A stretch of 64,000 nucleotides of DNA. Origin: Streptomyces sp. NBC_01304 (lineage in GTDB: Bacteria > Actinomycetota > Actinomycetes > Streptomycetales > Streptomycetaceae). A program made the translations under genes and the position numbers. Below the pieces are notes generated by a model, which saw only the letters and a program-made list of their open reading frames with translations, made no database searches and was not told the origin of the DNA. The stretch is taken from contig NZ_CP109055.1 in NCBI RefSeq assembly GCF_035975855.1, positions 124,001 through 188,000 of the forward strand, given 5' to 3'. Shown here piece by piece: positions 18,611 through 28,677 of this stretch (position 1 is its first letter; every line of letters starts with the position of its first letter).

Positions 18611-18892
<282 letters not shown>

Positions 18893-19356
18893 GGACGTGA
18901 AGGGGGCCGGTTGGGGCGGGGCCGTCGTGGGCGGCGCCGTAAACCTGCGGTACGGGGGCGGGTGACAGACCCGACTCCGGCGTGAGGGGAGCGGGCGAAC
19001 TCACGGACACTCCAGGGGCGTTGGGTCGTTCGGACGCCTGCTCCCAAGTGCGCTCCCCGCCACCACCCCACGGACTGGCTTCGCCCACGAAGCTCACAAA
19101 AGATTCTTGGGAAAGTCCGTGGGGTCCCCGCCAGCGGCGCACTTGCAAGGGGTCGGGAGACGTCAACCGGAAGGGGAGGACATGCAGGGCGACGGCGCGG
19201 GCGAGGTGTCCGCGGCCGCGCGCGCTCGGGACCTACAACCTGTGCCCCAGACCTTGTGGGGCGTGATGTTCGCCATGAACGGTGCCGGGCCGTTGTGGGA
19301 CCAGGCCCGAGATGATCAGGTGGGCGGGCCCGTAACGCACCGAGTGGGAGGCCCCG

Positions 19357-20214
19357 TTGTTCACCTCTGTGGACGATGTCACCGCGCGCCTGGCCGAGAC
19401 CGGCTACCTGGCCTCACCCGCGGTCGCCACCACTGTGTTCCTGGCCGACCGGCTCGGCAAGCCGCTGCTCGTGGAGGGCCCGGCCGGGGTGGGCAAGACG
19501 GAGCTCGCCAAGGCCGTCGCCGCGATCAGCGACGCACGCCTGATCCGTCTGCAGTGCTACGAGGGCATCGACGAGTCGCGCGCGTTGTATGAGTGGAACC
19601 ACGCCAAACAGCTGCTGCGCATCACGGCGGGCCGCGACGAGATGTGGGACCAGACCCGCACGGACATCTTCAGCGAGGAGTTCCTGCTCACCCGCCCGCT
19701 GCTGACCGCAATCCGCGGAAACGACGCGAAGGTCCTGCTCATCGACGAGATGGACAAGGCGGACGTGGAGGTGGAGGGCCTACTTCTGGAGGTGCTCTCC
19801 GACTTCCAGGTGACGGTGCCGGAGCTGGGAACCATCAGTGCCACGCGCCGTCCCTTCGTCGTGCTCACCTCGAACGCGAGCCGCGAGCTGTCCGAGGCGT
19901 TGCGCCGCCGCTGTCTGTTCCTCCACATCGGTTTTCCCGAGGAGGAACTGGAGCGCCGGATCGTCGCCCTGAAGGTGCCGGACCTCGATGAGGCGCTCGC
20001 CAAGTCCCTGGTGAGGGTGGTGGGCGCGCTGCGTGCGATGGACTTGCGCAAGGCGCCGTCGGTGGCGGAGAGCGTCGACTGGGCGCGCACGCTGCTCGCG
20101 CTCGGCGCGGAGCGTCTTGACGAGGAGGTCGTACGTCAGTCCCTCGGCGTCATCCTCAAGCACCAGGAAGACGTGCAGACGGCGTCGGCCAAGCTCGACC
20201 TGGATGCGGTGTGA
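19357..20214 (+). CDS. MoxR-type AAA+ ATPase (second pair)
   Basis: A 285-residue ATPase from TTG 19357, preceded by GTGGGAGG at good spacing. It has Walker A LVEGPAGVGKTELAKAV (about residues 34-50), Walker B VLLIDEMDKAD (about 128), the ELGTISA insert region and the sensor PFVVLTSNASRELSEALRRR. It belongs to the MoxR subgroup that partners CoxE/VWA proteins. The stop overlaps the next gene by 4 bases. It probably works with the downstream VWA protein as a cofactor-insertion or maturation chaperone; no dehydrogenase client is present nearby. Confidence 0.9.
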   Translation: MFTSVDDVTARLAETGYLASPAVATTVFLADRLGKPLLVEGPAGVGKTELAKAVAAISDARLIRLQCYEGIDESRALYEWNHAKQLLRITAGRDEMWDQTRTDIFSEEFLLTRPLLTAIRGNDAKVLLIDEMDKADVEVEGLLLEVLSDFQVTVPELGTISATRRPFVVLTSNASRELSEALRRRCLFLHIGFPEEELERRIVALKVPDLDEALAKSLVRVVGALRAMDLRKAPSVAESVDWARTLLALGAERLDEEVVRQSLGVILKHQEDVQTASAKLDLDAV

Positions 20215-21566
20215 GCACCCCACCGGTCGCGGACCGGGTGACGTCCCTGGTACGGGCGCTGCGTGAGCATGGCATCCGGATCGGCACGGGCGAGAGTGTG
20301 GACGCGGCGCAGGCCGTGGCGGCGCTCGGCCTGGACCGGCGAGAGCATCTGCGAGAAGGGCTCGCCGCGGCATTGCTGCACGACCAGGGGCAGCGCGTCG
20401 TCTTCGACCCGGTCTTCGATCTGCACTTCCCACGCGCCGTCGACGTAGCGCCAAGAGGGCCCGACACCTTCGACCGGGACAAGCTGCGCGAGCGCCTCGC
20501 ACGGGCGCTCGCCGCCAACGACCGCGCGACGATGGCCCAGTTGGCGGCGGAGGCCGTCGACGGGCTCGGCGGGTACGGTGCGACGCCCGGCTCGGACGGA
20601 TACTCCGCGCACCAGACCTTGGACCGGCTGCGCCCGCAGACCGTCCTCGCACAGGCGAGGGCACACGTCAGGGCGGGCAACAGTGCGGCCTTCACCGACC
20701 GTATCGAGGCCGACGAGATCAGACGCCGGATCGAGGCGTTCCGTGAACAGGTGCGCGGTGAGGTGCGGCGCCGGGCCGCCGAGCGGCGCGGCGCCGATGA
20801 CATCGCCCGCCGTATGCCCCTCACCACCGCGGACCGCACAGACCTGCTCTATGCGGGCAAGGCCCAACTGGCCGAGCTACGCAGGACGGTTCACCCGTTG
20901 GCCCGCAAACTGGCGACACGGCTGGCGGCCCGCAGACGCCGCGCCGCGCGCGGCCGCATCGACCTGCGCCGGACCCTGCGCGGCTCGCTGTCCACGGGCG
21001 GCGTCCCGATGCGCCCGGTGCTGCGTAAGCGACGGCCGGCCCGCCCCGAACTCGTGCTGCTCTGCGATGTGTCGGGCTCGGTGGCCGGCTTCGCGCACTT
21101 CACCCTGCTCCTGGTGCAGGCACTGCATGATGAGTTCAGCAAGGTCCGGGTGTTCGCCTTCGTCAACCGCATCGACGAGGTGACCGACCTCATCGCCCGG
21201 GGCACCGCCGACCCGGACGGCCTGGGCGGGCGGATCACCCAGGCGGCGGTCACCGGCTGGCACGGCAGCAGCGACTACGGGGCGGCGCTCGGCGAGTTCG
21301 TCGAACGCTACGAGGGGGCGCTCGGCCCCCGTACCTCGGTCTTCGTCCTCGGCGACGCCCGCACCAACCACAGGGACCCCAACGTCGCGGCTGTGCGCCG
21401 CATCGGGCGCACTGCTCGCCGTGTCCACTGGCTCAACCCGGAGTCGCGCTCCGAGTGGGACACCGGCGACTCGGCGGCCGGGGCGTACGCGGACGTCGTG
21501 GAGATGCATGAGTGCCGCACGGTGCGGCAACTGAGCGCCCTGGTGGGCCGGTTGCTGCCGGTCTAG
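20211..21566 (+). CDS. CoxE-like VWA-domain protein
   Basis: A 451-residue protein starting GTG 20211, overlapping the ATPase gene. The N-terminal 250 residues are helical and charged. The C-terminal half is a VWA domain with LLCDVSGSVAGFAHFTLLL (DxSGS MIDAS, about residue 285) and later FVLGDARTNHRDPN. It has the layout of CoxE-type partners of MoxR ATPases, which help mature molybdenum- or metal-containing enzymes or act in stress responses. It is distinct from the VWA-metallopeptidase at 3557-5359, which carries an HExxH motif absent here. Confidence 0.88.
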   Translation: MSTPPVADRVTSLVRALREHGIRIGTGESVDAAQAVAALGLDRREHLREGLAAALLHDQGQRVVFDPVFDLHFPRAVDVAPRGPDTFDRDKLRERLARALAANDRATMAQLAAEAVDGLGGYGATPGSDGYSAHQTLDRLRPQTVLAQARAHVRAGNSAAFTDRIEADEIRRRIEAFREQVRGEVRRRAAERRGADDIARRMPLTTADRTDLLYAGKAQLAELRRTVHPLARKLATRLAARRRRAARGRIDLRRTLRGSLSTGGVPMRPVLRKRRPARPELVLLCDVSGSVAGFAHFTLLLVQALHDEFSKVRVFAFVNRIDEVTDLIARGTADPDGLGGRITQAAVTGWHGSSDYGAALGEFVERYEGALGPRTSVFVLGDARTNHRDPNVAAVRRIGRTARRVHWLNPESRSEWDTGDSAAGAYADVVEMHECRTVRQLSALVGRLLPV

Positions 21567-22133
21567 GACCTGTCAGCAGGCGCCCCGGCCGGAGGGTGGT
21601 GGCAGGGGCGCCCGTCATGGGCTTGAGCGTCCCTGGATCTGAGGGGGGAGCGCCTCGGCGAGGGCGACACCGCGGTGCGGCCCTTGCCGAGGTGCTCAGG
21701 CGGGGGAGAGCAGGTCCCGTGCTCTTCGCTCCACAGGTCCTCGTCCGCGTGCGGGAGGAGCAGGACGCGGACGGGGGGCAGGGGGTCGGTGGCGGCTTCG
21801 TCTTCCGTTCGGCGCCGCCGTCCTGGTGAGAGTCCTGCGGGGCCTGATCGACGTCAACTAGCAGCGCAGGGGCAGGTGTTGGACGGTCGGCGCCCTGTCG
21901 CGCGGTGCGTGCTGCGGCCAGAGCTACGGGCGCAGGCGCAGGGCCGCCACGTCACGGTGCCGTGAAGCATGTGCGCCGTGTTGTTGAAGCGGGTGGCCAC
22001 AGCCCGCAGGTCCTTGAACGAATTATGGTCCGCTGCGTCTTGTGTCTGCGCCGGTTGCGGCGTGAGCGGTGTGCCCGCTCGGCGTGGCGCATGTCGAGTG
22101 CCTTGGGGGAGCCGCACCGCTCGGTGAACGGGC
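21567..22133 (-). other. Gene-free stretch with a transposase scrap
   Basis: No intact gene. On the minus strand near 21960-22050 a short frame reads FKDLRAVATRFNNTAHML, resembling the C-terminal helix of IS5-type transposases (compare 'FRAVATRYDK'). It is probably a small transposase remnant. The rest has no recognisable content. Confidence 0.35.
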
Positions 22134-22496
22134 TCACCGTTGCGCGTCGGCTTGTGCGCGGGCGCGTTCGATGTCGGGGACGTGGCTCTCGGCCCATTCC
22201 CGGACGGCACGTAAGGGTGTCAGCAGGGAGCGGCCGAGGTCGGTGAGGGCGTACTCGACATGCGGGGGATGTCCGGGAGTCTCGGTGCGAGAGACCAGGC
22301 CGTCGTACTCCATCGCGCGAAGCGTCTCGGTGAGTGCCTTGGGGGTGATCCCCCGGATGTGCGCCTTGAGTTGGGTGAATCGCATGGGCCGGTTGTCCAG
22401 CGCGTTGACGATGAACACCGTCCAGCGCGCCCCGATCCTGTGCAGAACGGTGCGACTGGGGCAGGTCGCTGCCATGACGTTGTAGGCCTTACTCAT
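22134..22496 (-). CDS. HxlR-family transcriptional regulator
   Basis: A 120-residue winged-helix protein from ATG 22496. It has the HxlR signature: a Cys near the N-terminus (ATCPSRTVLHRIGARWTVFI), RFTQLKAHIRGITPKALTET, and ALTDLGRSLLTPLRAVREWA. The N-terminal Cys could allow redox sensing, as in some relatives. It is divergent from an MFS transporter with a 55-base gap that contains a candidate operator. I infer that it controls that transporter. Confidence 0.88.
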   Translation of the reverse strand: MSKAYNVMAATCPSRTVLHRIGARWTVFIVNALDNRPMRFTQLKAHIRGITPKALTETLRAMEYDGLVSRTETPGHPPHVEYALTDLGRSLLTPLRAVREWAESHVPDIERARAQADAQR

Positions 22497-22516
22497 GCAG
22501 GACTCCCGGTAGCGTT

Positions 22517-22541
22517 GTAGATACCGATATAGAATCTATAC
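22517..22541. promoter_or_regulatory. Candidate HxlR operator/promoter region
   Basis: An AT-rich patch in the 55-base divergent gap contains the dyad TAGAT (22518-22522) ... ATCTA (22534-22538) around CGATATAG. AT-rich dyads with this spacing are typical for HxlR dimers. The downstream GTG start has no clear ribosome site. Confidence 0.4.
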
Positions 22542-22551
22542 CTTCCTGGTC

Positions 22552-23799
22552 GTGTCTCTTCCCGATTACGCGATCCGTCCCTCGATAGCCCGGCACGGCC
22601 GTTTCGTCGCAGCGATCGTCATCGACTCGATCGGCACCGGTGTCTTCGTCCCCGTTTCGATGCTGTACTTCCTGACCACGACGTCGCTGACGCTGGTGCA
22701 GGTGGGCGCCGCACTGACCACGGCCGGGCTGCTGGCACTCCCCGCAGGCCCTTTGGCCGGAGGGCTGGTCGACCGGTACGGAGCCAAGCCGGTACTGCAG
22801 GCGGCAAACCTGGCCCAGGCGCTCGGCTTCGCCGGGTACCTCCTCTCGGGCCAGACATGGCAGATCGTCCTCTGCGCCTGGTTGAACAGTGCCGGACGGG
22901 CAGTGTTCTTCGGCTGCTACGGCGTGACCGTCACGGCGCTGGCCGCGCCCGGCCAACTCGAGCGCTGGTTCGGCCTGCTGGGGTCGCTACGCAACCTGGG
23001 CTACGCACTCGGCGGGCTCCTCTCCGCCCTCGCGGTCAGTTTCGGCACAAGCGGCGCCTACGCCGCGATCGTGGTTGTCAACGCCTTGTCCTACGTCACC
23101 GCCTTCGTGCTGATGCGGGCCGTGCCGAACGCCCGTCCCGAGGCGGGCCAGGACGCTGTCGGTGGCTGGGGGCGTGTGCTGCGGGACCGGCGATACCTGG
23201 CACTCGTCGCCCATCAACTGTGCTTCGCGATCTCCCTGTTCGCCCTCAACATCGCGATACCGGTCTACGCCGTGGACGTGCTGGGACTGCCCGGCTGGAC
23301 CGCCGGCGCGGTCTTCACGCTCAACACCCTGATGGTCGGCTTCGCCCAAGGCATCGTCGTCGGGAGGCTCAGCGGGCGGATCCGCAGCCGCGTCCTGGCC
23401 GCCGGACACGCCTGCTTCGCGGCCGGCTACCTCCTGTTCCTCGCCGCCGACCGCGTGACTGCACTCGCCCTCGCGGTCGGCGTCGTACTGCTCGGTGCCA
23501 TCAGCTACACCTTCGGTGAAGTCCTCGGCGGCCCCCTCACGTCGACCCTCGCCGCGGAGAGCGCCCCCGACGCGCTGCGCGGCCGGTACCTGGCCCTCAA
23601 TCAGCTCGCCGTGACGGTCGCAGGAGCGCTCGCTCCGGTGGCCCTGTCCGGGTTGCTGTCCACCGGGGCAGCCGCGCTCTGGCTGACCCTGATCGGAGTC
23701 AGCGCCCTCGGAGCCACGCTCGCCACTACGGCCGGCAAAGTGCTGCCGGCGGCTCAACGCCGCATCGGAGGTGTTCAGGGCAATCCGACGGGTGTGTGA
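22552..23799 (+). CDS. MFS transporter (HxlR-linked)
   Basis: A 415-residue polytopic protein with about 12 hydrophobic segments. The first signature loop is GGLVDRYGAKPVLQ, and the mid-protein loop carries RLSGRIRSRVLAAGHAC. GTG 22552 is the first in-frame start after the HxlR-side promoter region, and no Shine-Dalgarno sequence is visible, so the mRNA may be near-leaderless. The partnership with a divergent HxlR regulator suggests an inducible drug or metabolite exporter; the substrate is unknown. Confidence 0.87.
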   Translation: MSLPDYAIRPSIARHGRFVAAIVIDSIGTGVFVPVSMLYFLTTTSLTLVQVGAALTTAGLLALPAGPLAGGLVDRYGAKPVLQAANLAQALGFAGYLLSGQTWQIVLCAWLNSAGRAVFFGCYGVTVTALAAPGQLERWFGLLGSLRNLGYALGGLLSALAVSFGTSGAYAAIVVVNALSYVTAFVLMRAVPNARPEAGQDAVGGWGRVLRDRRYLALVAHQLCFAISLFALNIAIPVYAVDVLGLPGWTAGAVFTLNTLMVGFAQGIVVGRLSGRIRSRVLAAGHACFAAGYLLFLAADRVTALALAVGVVLLGAISYTFGEVLGGPLTSTLAAESAPDALRGRYLALNQLAVTVAGALAPVALSGLLSTGAAALWLTLIGVSALGATLATTAGKVLPAAQRRIGGVQGNPTGV

Positions 23800-23899
23800 C
23801 CGCACTGTGTGAAGTGCCGGTCCGGACGGTCTTCCGTGCGAGCGGTGGCAGCCGTGAACTCCCCCCCGGCGAGGGGCTGTCCCGTAAACGATCTCCGTC

Positions 23900-24286
23900 T
23901 CAGGTTCGTCGGGGGCAGTCAGGGTGATCGGCGTAGGGCGAGGCGAGGTCGAGCAGGTCGTCGCATGGCCAGGCCTCGCCGTCGAACTGGCAGTCATCGC
24001 GGTTGTCCCACGGTAGTTCGGGGTCGCCTGTGGCTGGACTGAGCACGTGGCGGGCGAGCACGCGGCGCTTGGCCTCGATCTCTCGCAATACCCGAACTGG
24101 ATCGTGCATCGCCACATGTAGGGCGATGGTGGGATGGAAACCGGAGAGTTCTCCTTGGCAGAAGTCGACCGTGTGCCCGTGAGCGGTCCACTCCCCGCAT
24201 CCGTCACCGTCACCGTCACAGCGTTGGGCCAGGTCGGCCTCCTCATCGAGCCGCGCGTAAAGGAACGCCACCAGATCTTGGCTCAT
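23900..24286 (-). CDS. DUF6221-family protein
   Basis: A 128-residue soluble protein from ATG 24286. It shows the DUF6221 pattern: MSQDLVAFLYARLDEEADLA at the start, HVAMHDPVRVLREIEAKRRV in the middle, a Cys-bearing segment (CQFDGEAWPCDDLL) and the closing LASPYADHPDCP. The family is widespread in actinomycetes and often associated with prophages or accessory DNA; no function is known. It is followed by the 3' end of the divergent MFS gene. Confidence 0.85.
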   Translation of the reverse strand: MSQDLVAFLYARLDEEADLAQRCDGDGDGCGEWTAHGHTVDFCQGELSGFHPTIALHVAMHDPVRVLREIEAKRRVLARHVLSPATGDPELPWDNRDDCQFDGEAWPCDDLLDLASPYADHPDCPRRT

Positions 24287-24386
24287 GGCGTCATCCTGGA
24301 CGATGCGCCAGGCACAGTCGCCTGATTTGCACGGTGTGAACGGGCTCCGGCCAGCTGATCAGCAGCGGAATGATTTTGCAGTGGCT

Positions 24387-24720
24387 GGTGTGATCACGGC
24401 GTCCGAGCCATCCGGGACAGCCCCGTTCACCGGGCTGAGCCCCCGCGCGTTCGGCAAGCTGGTGACCCAACTGCGTCGCGAGGGCGCCTACGCCTGAGCC
24501 CGCGGCCGACCTTGGAAGGTGCCGCTGGAGGACCGGGTGCTGCTGGTCGCTGCATACTGGCGGACCAACTCGACATTGCGACAACTGGCTCCGCTGTTGG
24601 GGGTGTCGAAGTCGGCCGCCGACCGCGTGATCGACGACCTTGGGCCGAAGCTCGCCTTGCAGACCCGCCGGCGGTTCTCCGAAGACGTCGTGCTGGCCCG
24701 GCCCGGGAAGCAGCCACTTC
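24387..24720 (+). pseudogene. IS5-family transposase remnant, frameshifted
   Basis: Two adjacent frames together give the N-terminal helix-turn-helix of an IS5-type transposase. First TGLSPRAFGKLVTQLRREGA up to a stop at 24497. Then, in the next frame, PLEDRVLLVAAYWRTNSTLR, QLAPLLGVSKSAADRVIDDL and the start of the catalytic part. Similarity ends near 24720, and no DDE core is left. Confidence 0.7.
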
Positions 24721-25172
24721 GTTCGGTCCGCGTCGTCATCGATCGCTTCCGACCCCATGGTCGTGTCGTGCAGCCTGAGCAGCCGGTAGATCCTGCTCGC
24801 CGAGTGCCTGCCGGTGGTGCAGTGATCCGGTGGGTAACCGCGATTCCGGAGTGCGAACCTGGCCGCTCGGCCGGGGTGGGGCGGTTCGGCCGTCCAGGAG
24901 TGCGCTCGTGTAGCTCGTGTGCACCTCCGAGCAAGTGAAAGCCCCTCGTGTACGGAGGGGCTGAAGATAATTGTCCTACGCCAAGGAGATGGGCCAACCC
25001 GTTGGCGGTACTGCTGCTCGAGCAGGAAGCCGTGGTGTCCCGGTTGGCGATCACCCGGGTGTCCGCGTACTGATCCGAGTGCTCCGCCAAGTGCACAGTG
25101 ACGCCTTGGTAATGCCCTGCTCGGTGCGCGTGCGCAGGGCGCCAGCCAAGACCTTGTGTTTGCTCTCCGGGC
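24721..25172 (+). other. Stretch without recognisable gene
   Basis: About 450 bases after the transposase remnant. Short frames only; nothing recognised. Confidence 0.4.
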
Positions 25173-25856
25173 TCACGTGCGGGCCTCCTCGCGGACTGGG
25201 CGCAGCCCCTCGCGCACCCCACAGTCCTCCACTTTCATGAAGTCGGCGGTGAAGCTTCCTTCGTATCCGAAGAGGGGTCCGAAGTGGCGGTTGGTGACCC
25301 GGACTTGGATGCGGAAGCGGCCCGTCTCGTCGTCGAAGGACTCGCGTACCTCGGCGTCGCCGCCGATCAGCGCGGGCACCCGAAGGTCCACCGGGCCCTC
25401 GCGGAAGCGATGCTCGCCGGAGCGGATGACCAGGCCGCCCCTGCTGTCGGTGGACAAGTGGAGGTCGGAGGCGAGGTGTTGGTGGGTGCCGAGGTAGTCG
25501 AGGATGCGGTCGCCCTTGGGGCTCATGACCATCTGGGCGTCGAAGCGGTGCGGGCGGGTGCCCTGGAAGCTGAAGGTGCGTACGAAGGTGACGGTCTCGC
25601 GGCCGTACGAGTCGGCGTACGGGATGTTCTCGATGGTGAAGGGCACCTGATGGCCGGCGCGCGGCACCAGGATGTTGCGGGTGCCACCGAGGGCGAGAAA
25701 CGGCTTGACGAAGCTGCGGCCGTGCCAGATGCGGTCCATCACGCCGCGTCCTATGCAGGCCTCGCCGCTATCGAGCCCCACGGAGAAGCGGCGCTGGATC
25801 TGTGGATGGAGCCGGTCGAACTCGGCTCCCATCACGGCGCGGAAGATCGAGGTCAT
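25173..25856 (-). CDS. DUF4166 domain protein
   Basis: A 227-residue protein from ATG 25856 covering one DUF4166 domain. It has LHPQIQRRFSVGLDSGEACI near the start, the central ENIPYADSYGRETVTFVRTF with FDAQMVMSP, and a closing HFGPLFGYEGSFTADFM. In many proteins this domain is fused behind an epimerase/oxidoreductase domain; here it stands alone. Function is unknown, possibly lipid- or carbohydrate-related. No signal peptide is evident. Confidence 0.82.
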   Translation of the reverse strand: MTSIFRAVMGAEFDRLHPQIQRRFSVGLDSGEACIGRGVMDRIWHGRSFVKPFLALGGTRNILVPRAGHQVPFTIENIPYADSYGRETVTFVRTFSFQGTRPHRFDAQMVMSPKGDRILDYLGTHQHLASDLHLSTDSRGGLVIRSGEHRFREGPVDLRVPALIGGDAEVRESFDDETGRFRIQVRVTNRHFGPLFGYEGSFTADFMKVEDCGVREGLRPVREEART

Positions 25857-26013
25857 GACTGCTCCTGAGTGGTGAGAAGGTGCGGGTTCGTGTGTGTTTT
25901 GCGTAGCCAGCGGCTGGCGTGCTTGGCGGGAGAGGAAGGGACAACGCCAGGGTGGCGGGTTGCCATCGAGTGACTGGCCTGGATGATCTGAGGCCAGTTG
26001 TTCTGCCCTGAGA

Positions 26014-26247
26014 TCATCTGTCGTTGCTCTTCTGTCTCTCGAGGAGCCACGGAAGGCCCGTCACTGAATCTTTCTGCGGGATGGGGGAGAGCACGAGCCG
26101 AGTCCGGCTGCCTGATCCCATGGGGCGTGCGAAGCGGATCTCCAGCGCACCGTCCGCTGTCAGGATGGCTTCCTGGACATGCGTGTATCCGCTCGCCGCC
26201 GCCAGCGAACATGGCAAACCGACCAACCGGGTCGGTGCCTCACACAT
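26014..26247 (-). CDS. Hypothetical 77-residue protein
   Basis: ATG 26247 overlaps the stop of the upstream membrane-protein gene, which would allow translational coupling. The residues ILTADGALEIRFARPMGSGS look protein-like, but I recognise no family and the ribosome site is weak. The rest of 25857-26239 holds nothing else. Confidence 0.35.
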   Translation of the reverse strand: MCEAPTRLVGLPCSLAAASGYTHVQEAILTADGALEIRFARPMGSGSRTRLVLSPIPQKDSVTGLPWLLERQKSNDR

Positions 26248-27376
26248 GTGCCGTGCCGACTGGCGGCTGAGGGGCGGGCCGGCATGGGGCCAGGGTTCCG
26301 GCCAGGCGTTCCAGTGCGGGCTTCTTGCCGTAGAAGAGCAAGGTGCGCCCGCCGGCCCGGCATTCGGCGACGTAGTAGGGACCGGAGTATCTGCCGCCGC
26401 TGAGGTGCCGGCCGTCGGTGCGTTGTTGGTGGCGTCCCCGGACCAGGGTCAGGTCATCGGGCAGGGCGCGGCGGGCGACGCGGCCGGTGGGGTCGGGGCT
26501 CATGGCCAGCACACCCGGCTCGACGACGAGATGGTCCTTGCCGGAGTAGTCGGCCTCGTGCGGCAGGAAGACGTCGATGATCTGCTCGGCGGGGCCGGGC
26601 CGTGGGGTGATCGCGATGGTGTCGCTCTGGCGGCGCTCCTCGCGTGCGAAGCAGGACCAGCAGCACAGAGCGATCAGCGTGGCCGCAGCGTAGGAGACCC
26701 CGGCGACGAGCAAGCCTCCCTCTACCGTGGTGGGACCCAGGCCGTCGTCCGAGGCCCAGACACCCACGAAGACAGCGGTAAGAAGTCCGTCGAGGACGAT
26801 CACATTGGTCTGCCAGGGATTGCTGCGTGCGCTACGGGATCCGCGCGCCAGCCACCACAGGCCGCCCAGCACAGCCGTGATGCCGGCGGGGAACAGCCCA
26901 GTTGCCCAGCCCAGAGCTGGGGCCCAGCTCTGCAGCGGGCTGTCGCCGGTGCGGTAGCGGACACCATCGACGGCGACCTCACGGATCTCGCCTCGCCAGG
27001 AGAACAGGGTGATCCGGTCACCCTTGTGCACGTGCTTGGTGAAGGAGTACGTGTGCGTGATGCGGATCGAGTCGGTCCGCACCTCCCGTCCGGGAATCTC
27101 CACCCAGTACTTCGAGCCGCCCTTGCGGCTCTTCTCCCGAGTGCCGGTGACTGTGGTGTCGCGGCGGCTGATGCACCCGTTCGCCTGCTGCATCGGATCG
27201 GCCGGGCACGCCTGCGCTGCCCGGTACGCAGCCTCGTCGCGTTCGGCAGCAGCCACCGGGCCCAGAAGCAGCCAGACGGAGGTCAGCACACTCAGCACCC
27301 CGACTGCGCAGACAATGGCGGCCCACACACGCTCCCGACGGGGCAATGCCGCGCCGTGTTCCTTTGAGTTATCCAT
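26240..27376 (-). CDS. Multi-pass membrane protein of unknown function
   Basis: A 378-residue protein from ATG 27376 with GGAGGAAGG just upstream on the coding strand. It has a transmembrane helix near residues 17-40 (VWAAIVCAVGVLSVLTSVWL), an extracytoplasmic domain, and three further hydrophobic segments around residues 145-250. A cytoplasmic C-terminal domain ends RTLLFYGKKPALERLAG. The frame is open upstream to 27895, but that part overlaps the neighbouring gene in a shadow frame. No family is recognised. It is co-oriented with the PH/SHOCT gene 20 bases upstream, so they are probably one operon. Confidence 0.75.
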   Translation of the reverse strand: MDNSKEHGAALPRRERVWAAIVCAVGVLSVLTSVWLLLGPVAAAERDEAAYRAAQACPADPMQQANGCISRRDTTVTGTREKSRKGGSKYWVEIPGREVRTDSIRITHTYSFTKHVHKGDRITLFSWRGEIREVAVDGVRYRTGDSPLQSWAPALGWATGLFPAGITAVLGGLWWLARGSRSARSNPWQTNVIVLDGLLTAVFVGVWASDDGLGPTTVEGGLLVAGVSYAAATLIALCCWSCFAREERRQSDTIAITPRPGPAEQIIDVFLPHEADYSGKDHLVVEPGVLAMSPDPTGRVARRALPDDLTLVRGRHQQRTDGRHLSGGRYSGPYYVAECRAGGRTLLFYGKKPALERLAGTLAPCRPAPQPPVGTAHV

Positions 27377-27396
27377 CTGGAGGAAGGTCCGCTCAG

Positions 27397-28359
27397 TTAC
27401 AGCCGGGCCAGGAGTTGTGTCTTCTTGTCCTCGAACTCGGTGGTGTTCAGTACACCGGTCTGATGGAGCTGGGCCAGTTGCTGGATCTGGGCGAGGACAT
27501 CGGGCTGCGCCGAGGCGGCTGCCGGTTCCGGTGTCGGTGCCGGTGCTGTTGCCGGTGGGTTGGCCTGGGAGATGCCTGCTCGTACGGCGTCGGCGAGCGG
27601 GTGCAAGTCGCCCTTGACGATGCCCGTGATGACTGCGGTGTTGCCGGAGACGAACACCCGCAGTTCGCCGTTGAGCATGCCGCTGGCAGTTTGGACCGAG
27701 CTGATCGAGCGCAGTGGGAAGTCTTCCTTCGCCTGGTTGACCAGGCCGTGGAACAGGAAGAGCAAGCGCCGGTCGGTGAGCACCACGATGCCCTGCCTGT
27801 CGGCGTAGCTTCCCTGCGCGATGAAGCGGACCAGCTCGCCGTCGTACAGATGCTCGGGAAGCTTCTTCAGCTCCCGCCCACCGCCCAGCTTCCACTGCAT
27901 GCGCGCGGAGGCCTCGGCGATGTCGAGCCGCTCCTCGGCCTGGCTGCCCGGTGGGGGCGCGGCATGGTTGGGCTGGCCGTCGGCGGGATCGGCGGCTGCG
28001 GCGTAAACAGCTGCGCTGTGCACACCGGTGCTCTCGTTGACGGCGACGACGTGCAGCAGGTACTCGTGGAGGCGGGCGAACGCGTCCTTCTGCTTGTGCG
28101 TGAACAGAATCGTGTTGGGTTCCGAGGCGGCCGTGCTCCCACTGAGCTGAGGCAGCGGGCGGCCGCCGAAGCCGAACTGCAGGTGCCCGTTGACCAGGCG
28201 GGTCGCGCCCTTGAAGCAGACTGCGGACAGGGCGGCCAACGGCACCCGGCGGATCGGCTGGCTCTGGCCGGTGAGCTTCGCCTTGAGTCCCTCCCGCACG
28301 ATCACGAGCGCGTCCCCGTGCAGCTCGACACGACCCGTGTATCCGTCATACGTATGCAT
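27397..28359 (-). CDS. DUF4429/PH-like protein with C-terminal SHOCT
   Basis: A 320-residue soluble protein from ATG 28359. The N-terminal ~100 residues have the DUF4429 layout (GYTGRVELHGDALVIVREGL, then IRRVPLAALSAVCF). The middle (about 150-245) is a YokE-like PH domain (IVVLTDRRLLFLFHGLVNQ, SSVQTASGMLNGELRVF). An Ala/Pro linker leads to a C-terminal SHOCT helix pair (IQQLAQLHQTGVLNTTEFED). These domains occur in proteins thought to bind membranes or oligomerise; the role is unknown. It precedes the membrane-protein gene by 20 bases in the same direction. Confidence 0.85.
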   Translation of the reverse strand: MHTYDGYTGRVELHGDALVIVREGLKAKLTGQSQPIRRVPLAALSAVCFKGATRLVNGHLQFGFGGRPLPQLSGSTAASEPNTILFTHKQKDAFARLHEYLLHVVAVNESTGVHSAAVYAAAADPADGQPNHAAPPPGSQAEERLDIAEASARMQWKLGGGRELKKLPEHLYDGELVRFIAQGSYADRQGIVVLTDRRLLFLFHGLVNQAKEDFPLRSISSVQTASGMLNGELRVFVSGNTAVITGIVKGDLHPLADAVRAGISQANPPATAPAPTPEPAAASAQPDVLAQIQQLAQLHQTGVLNTTEFEDKKTQLLARL

Positions 28360-28677
28360 CCCTCAAGACTCGCCGCTCCTGTCGGGCCGGCGTAAGGGAC
28401 CTATGGCTCTATGCAGCCTGACAAAGGGTGGTCGGGGCGGCTTGAAGCGCGGCGCCGTCGAGCGGTCGCCGACAGGGCAGATGCCGCGGGGTGCGCCTGG
28501 GCGGCCCGGCAGCCGGCGCCGTTGGGGCGCTGTCCGAACAGAGGGTTGCGGTGGCTTCAGCCATCGCGCGGAAGTCCCCGTCCTGGCTGGGGTGGTGTCG
28601 GTGGGGCCATGGCTTCCTGTCCGGTCGAGCCCACGGGGGACCGCACATGTCGAGGGCTCCGTGAGCGGATGTAGGTG

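Noticed and set aside
27377..27895. N-terminal extension of the membrane protein at 26240-27376
   Set aside because: The extension lies in a shadow frame over the PH/SHOCT gene, and a good ribosome site precedes ATG 27376.
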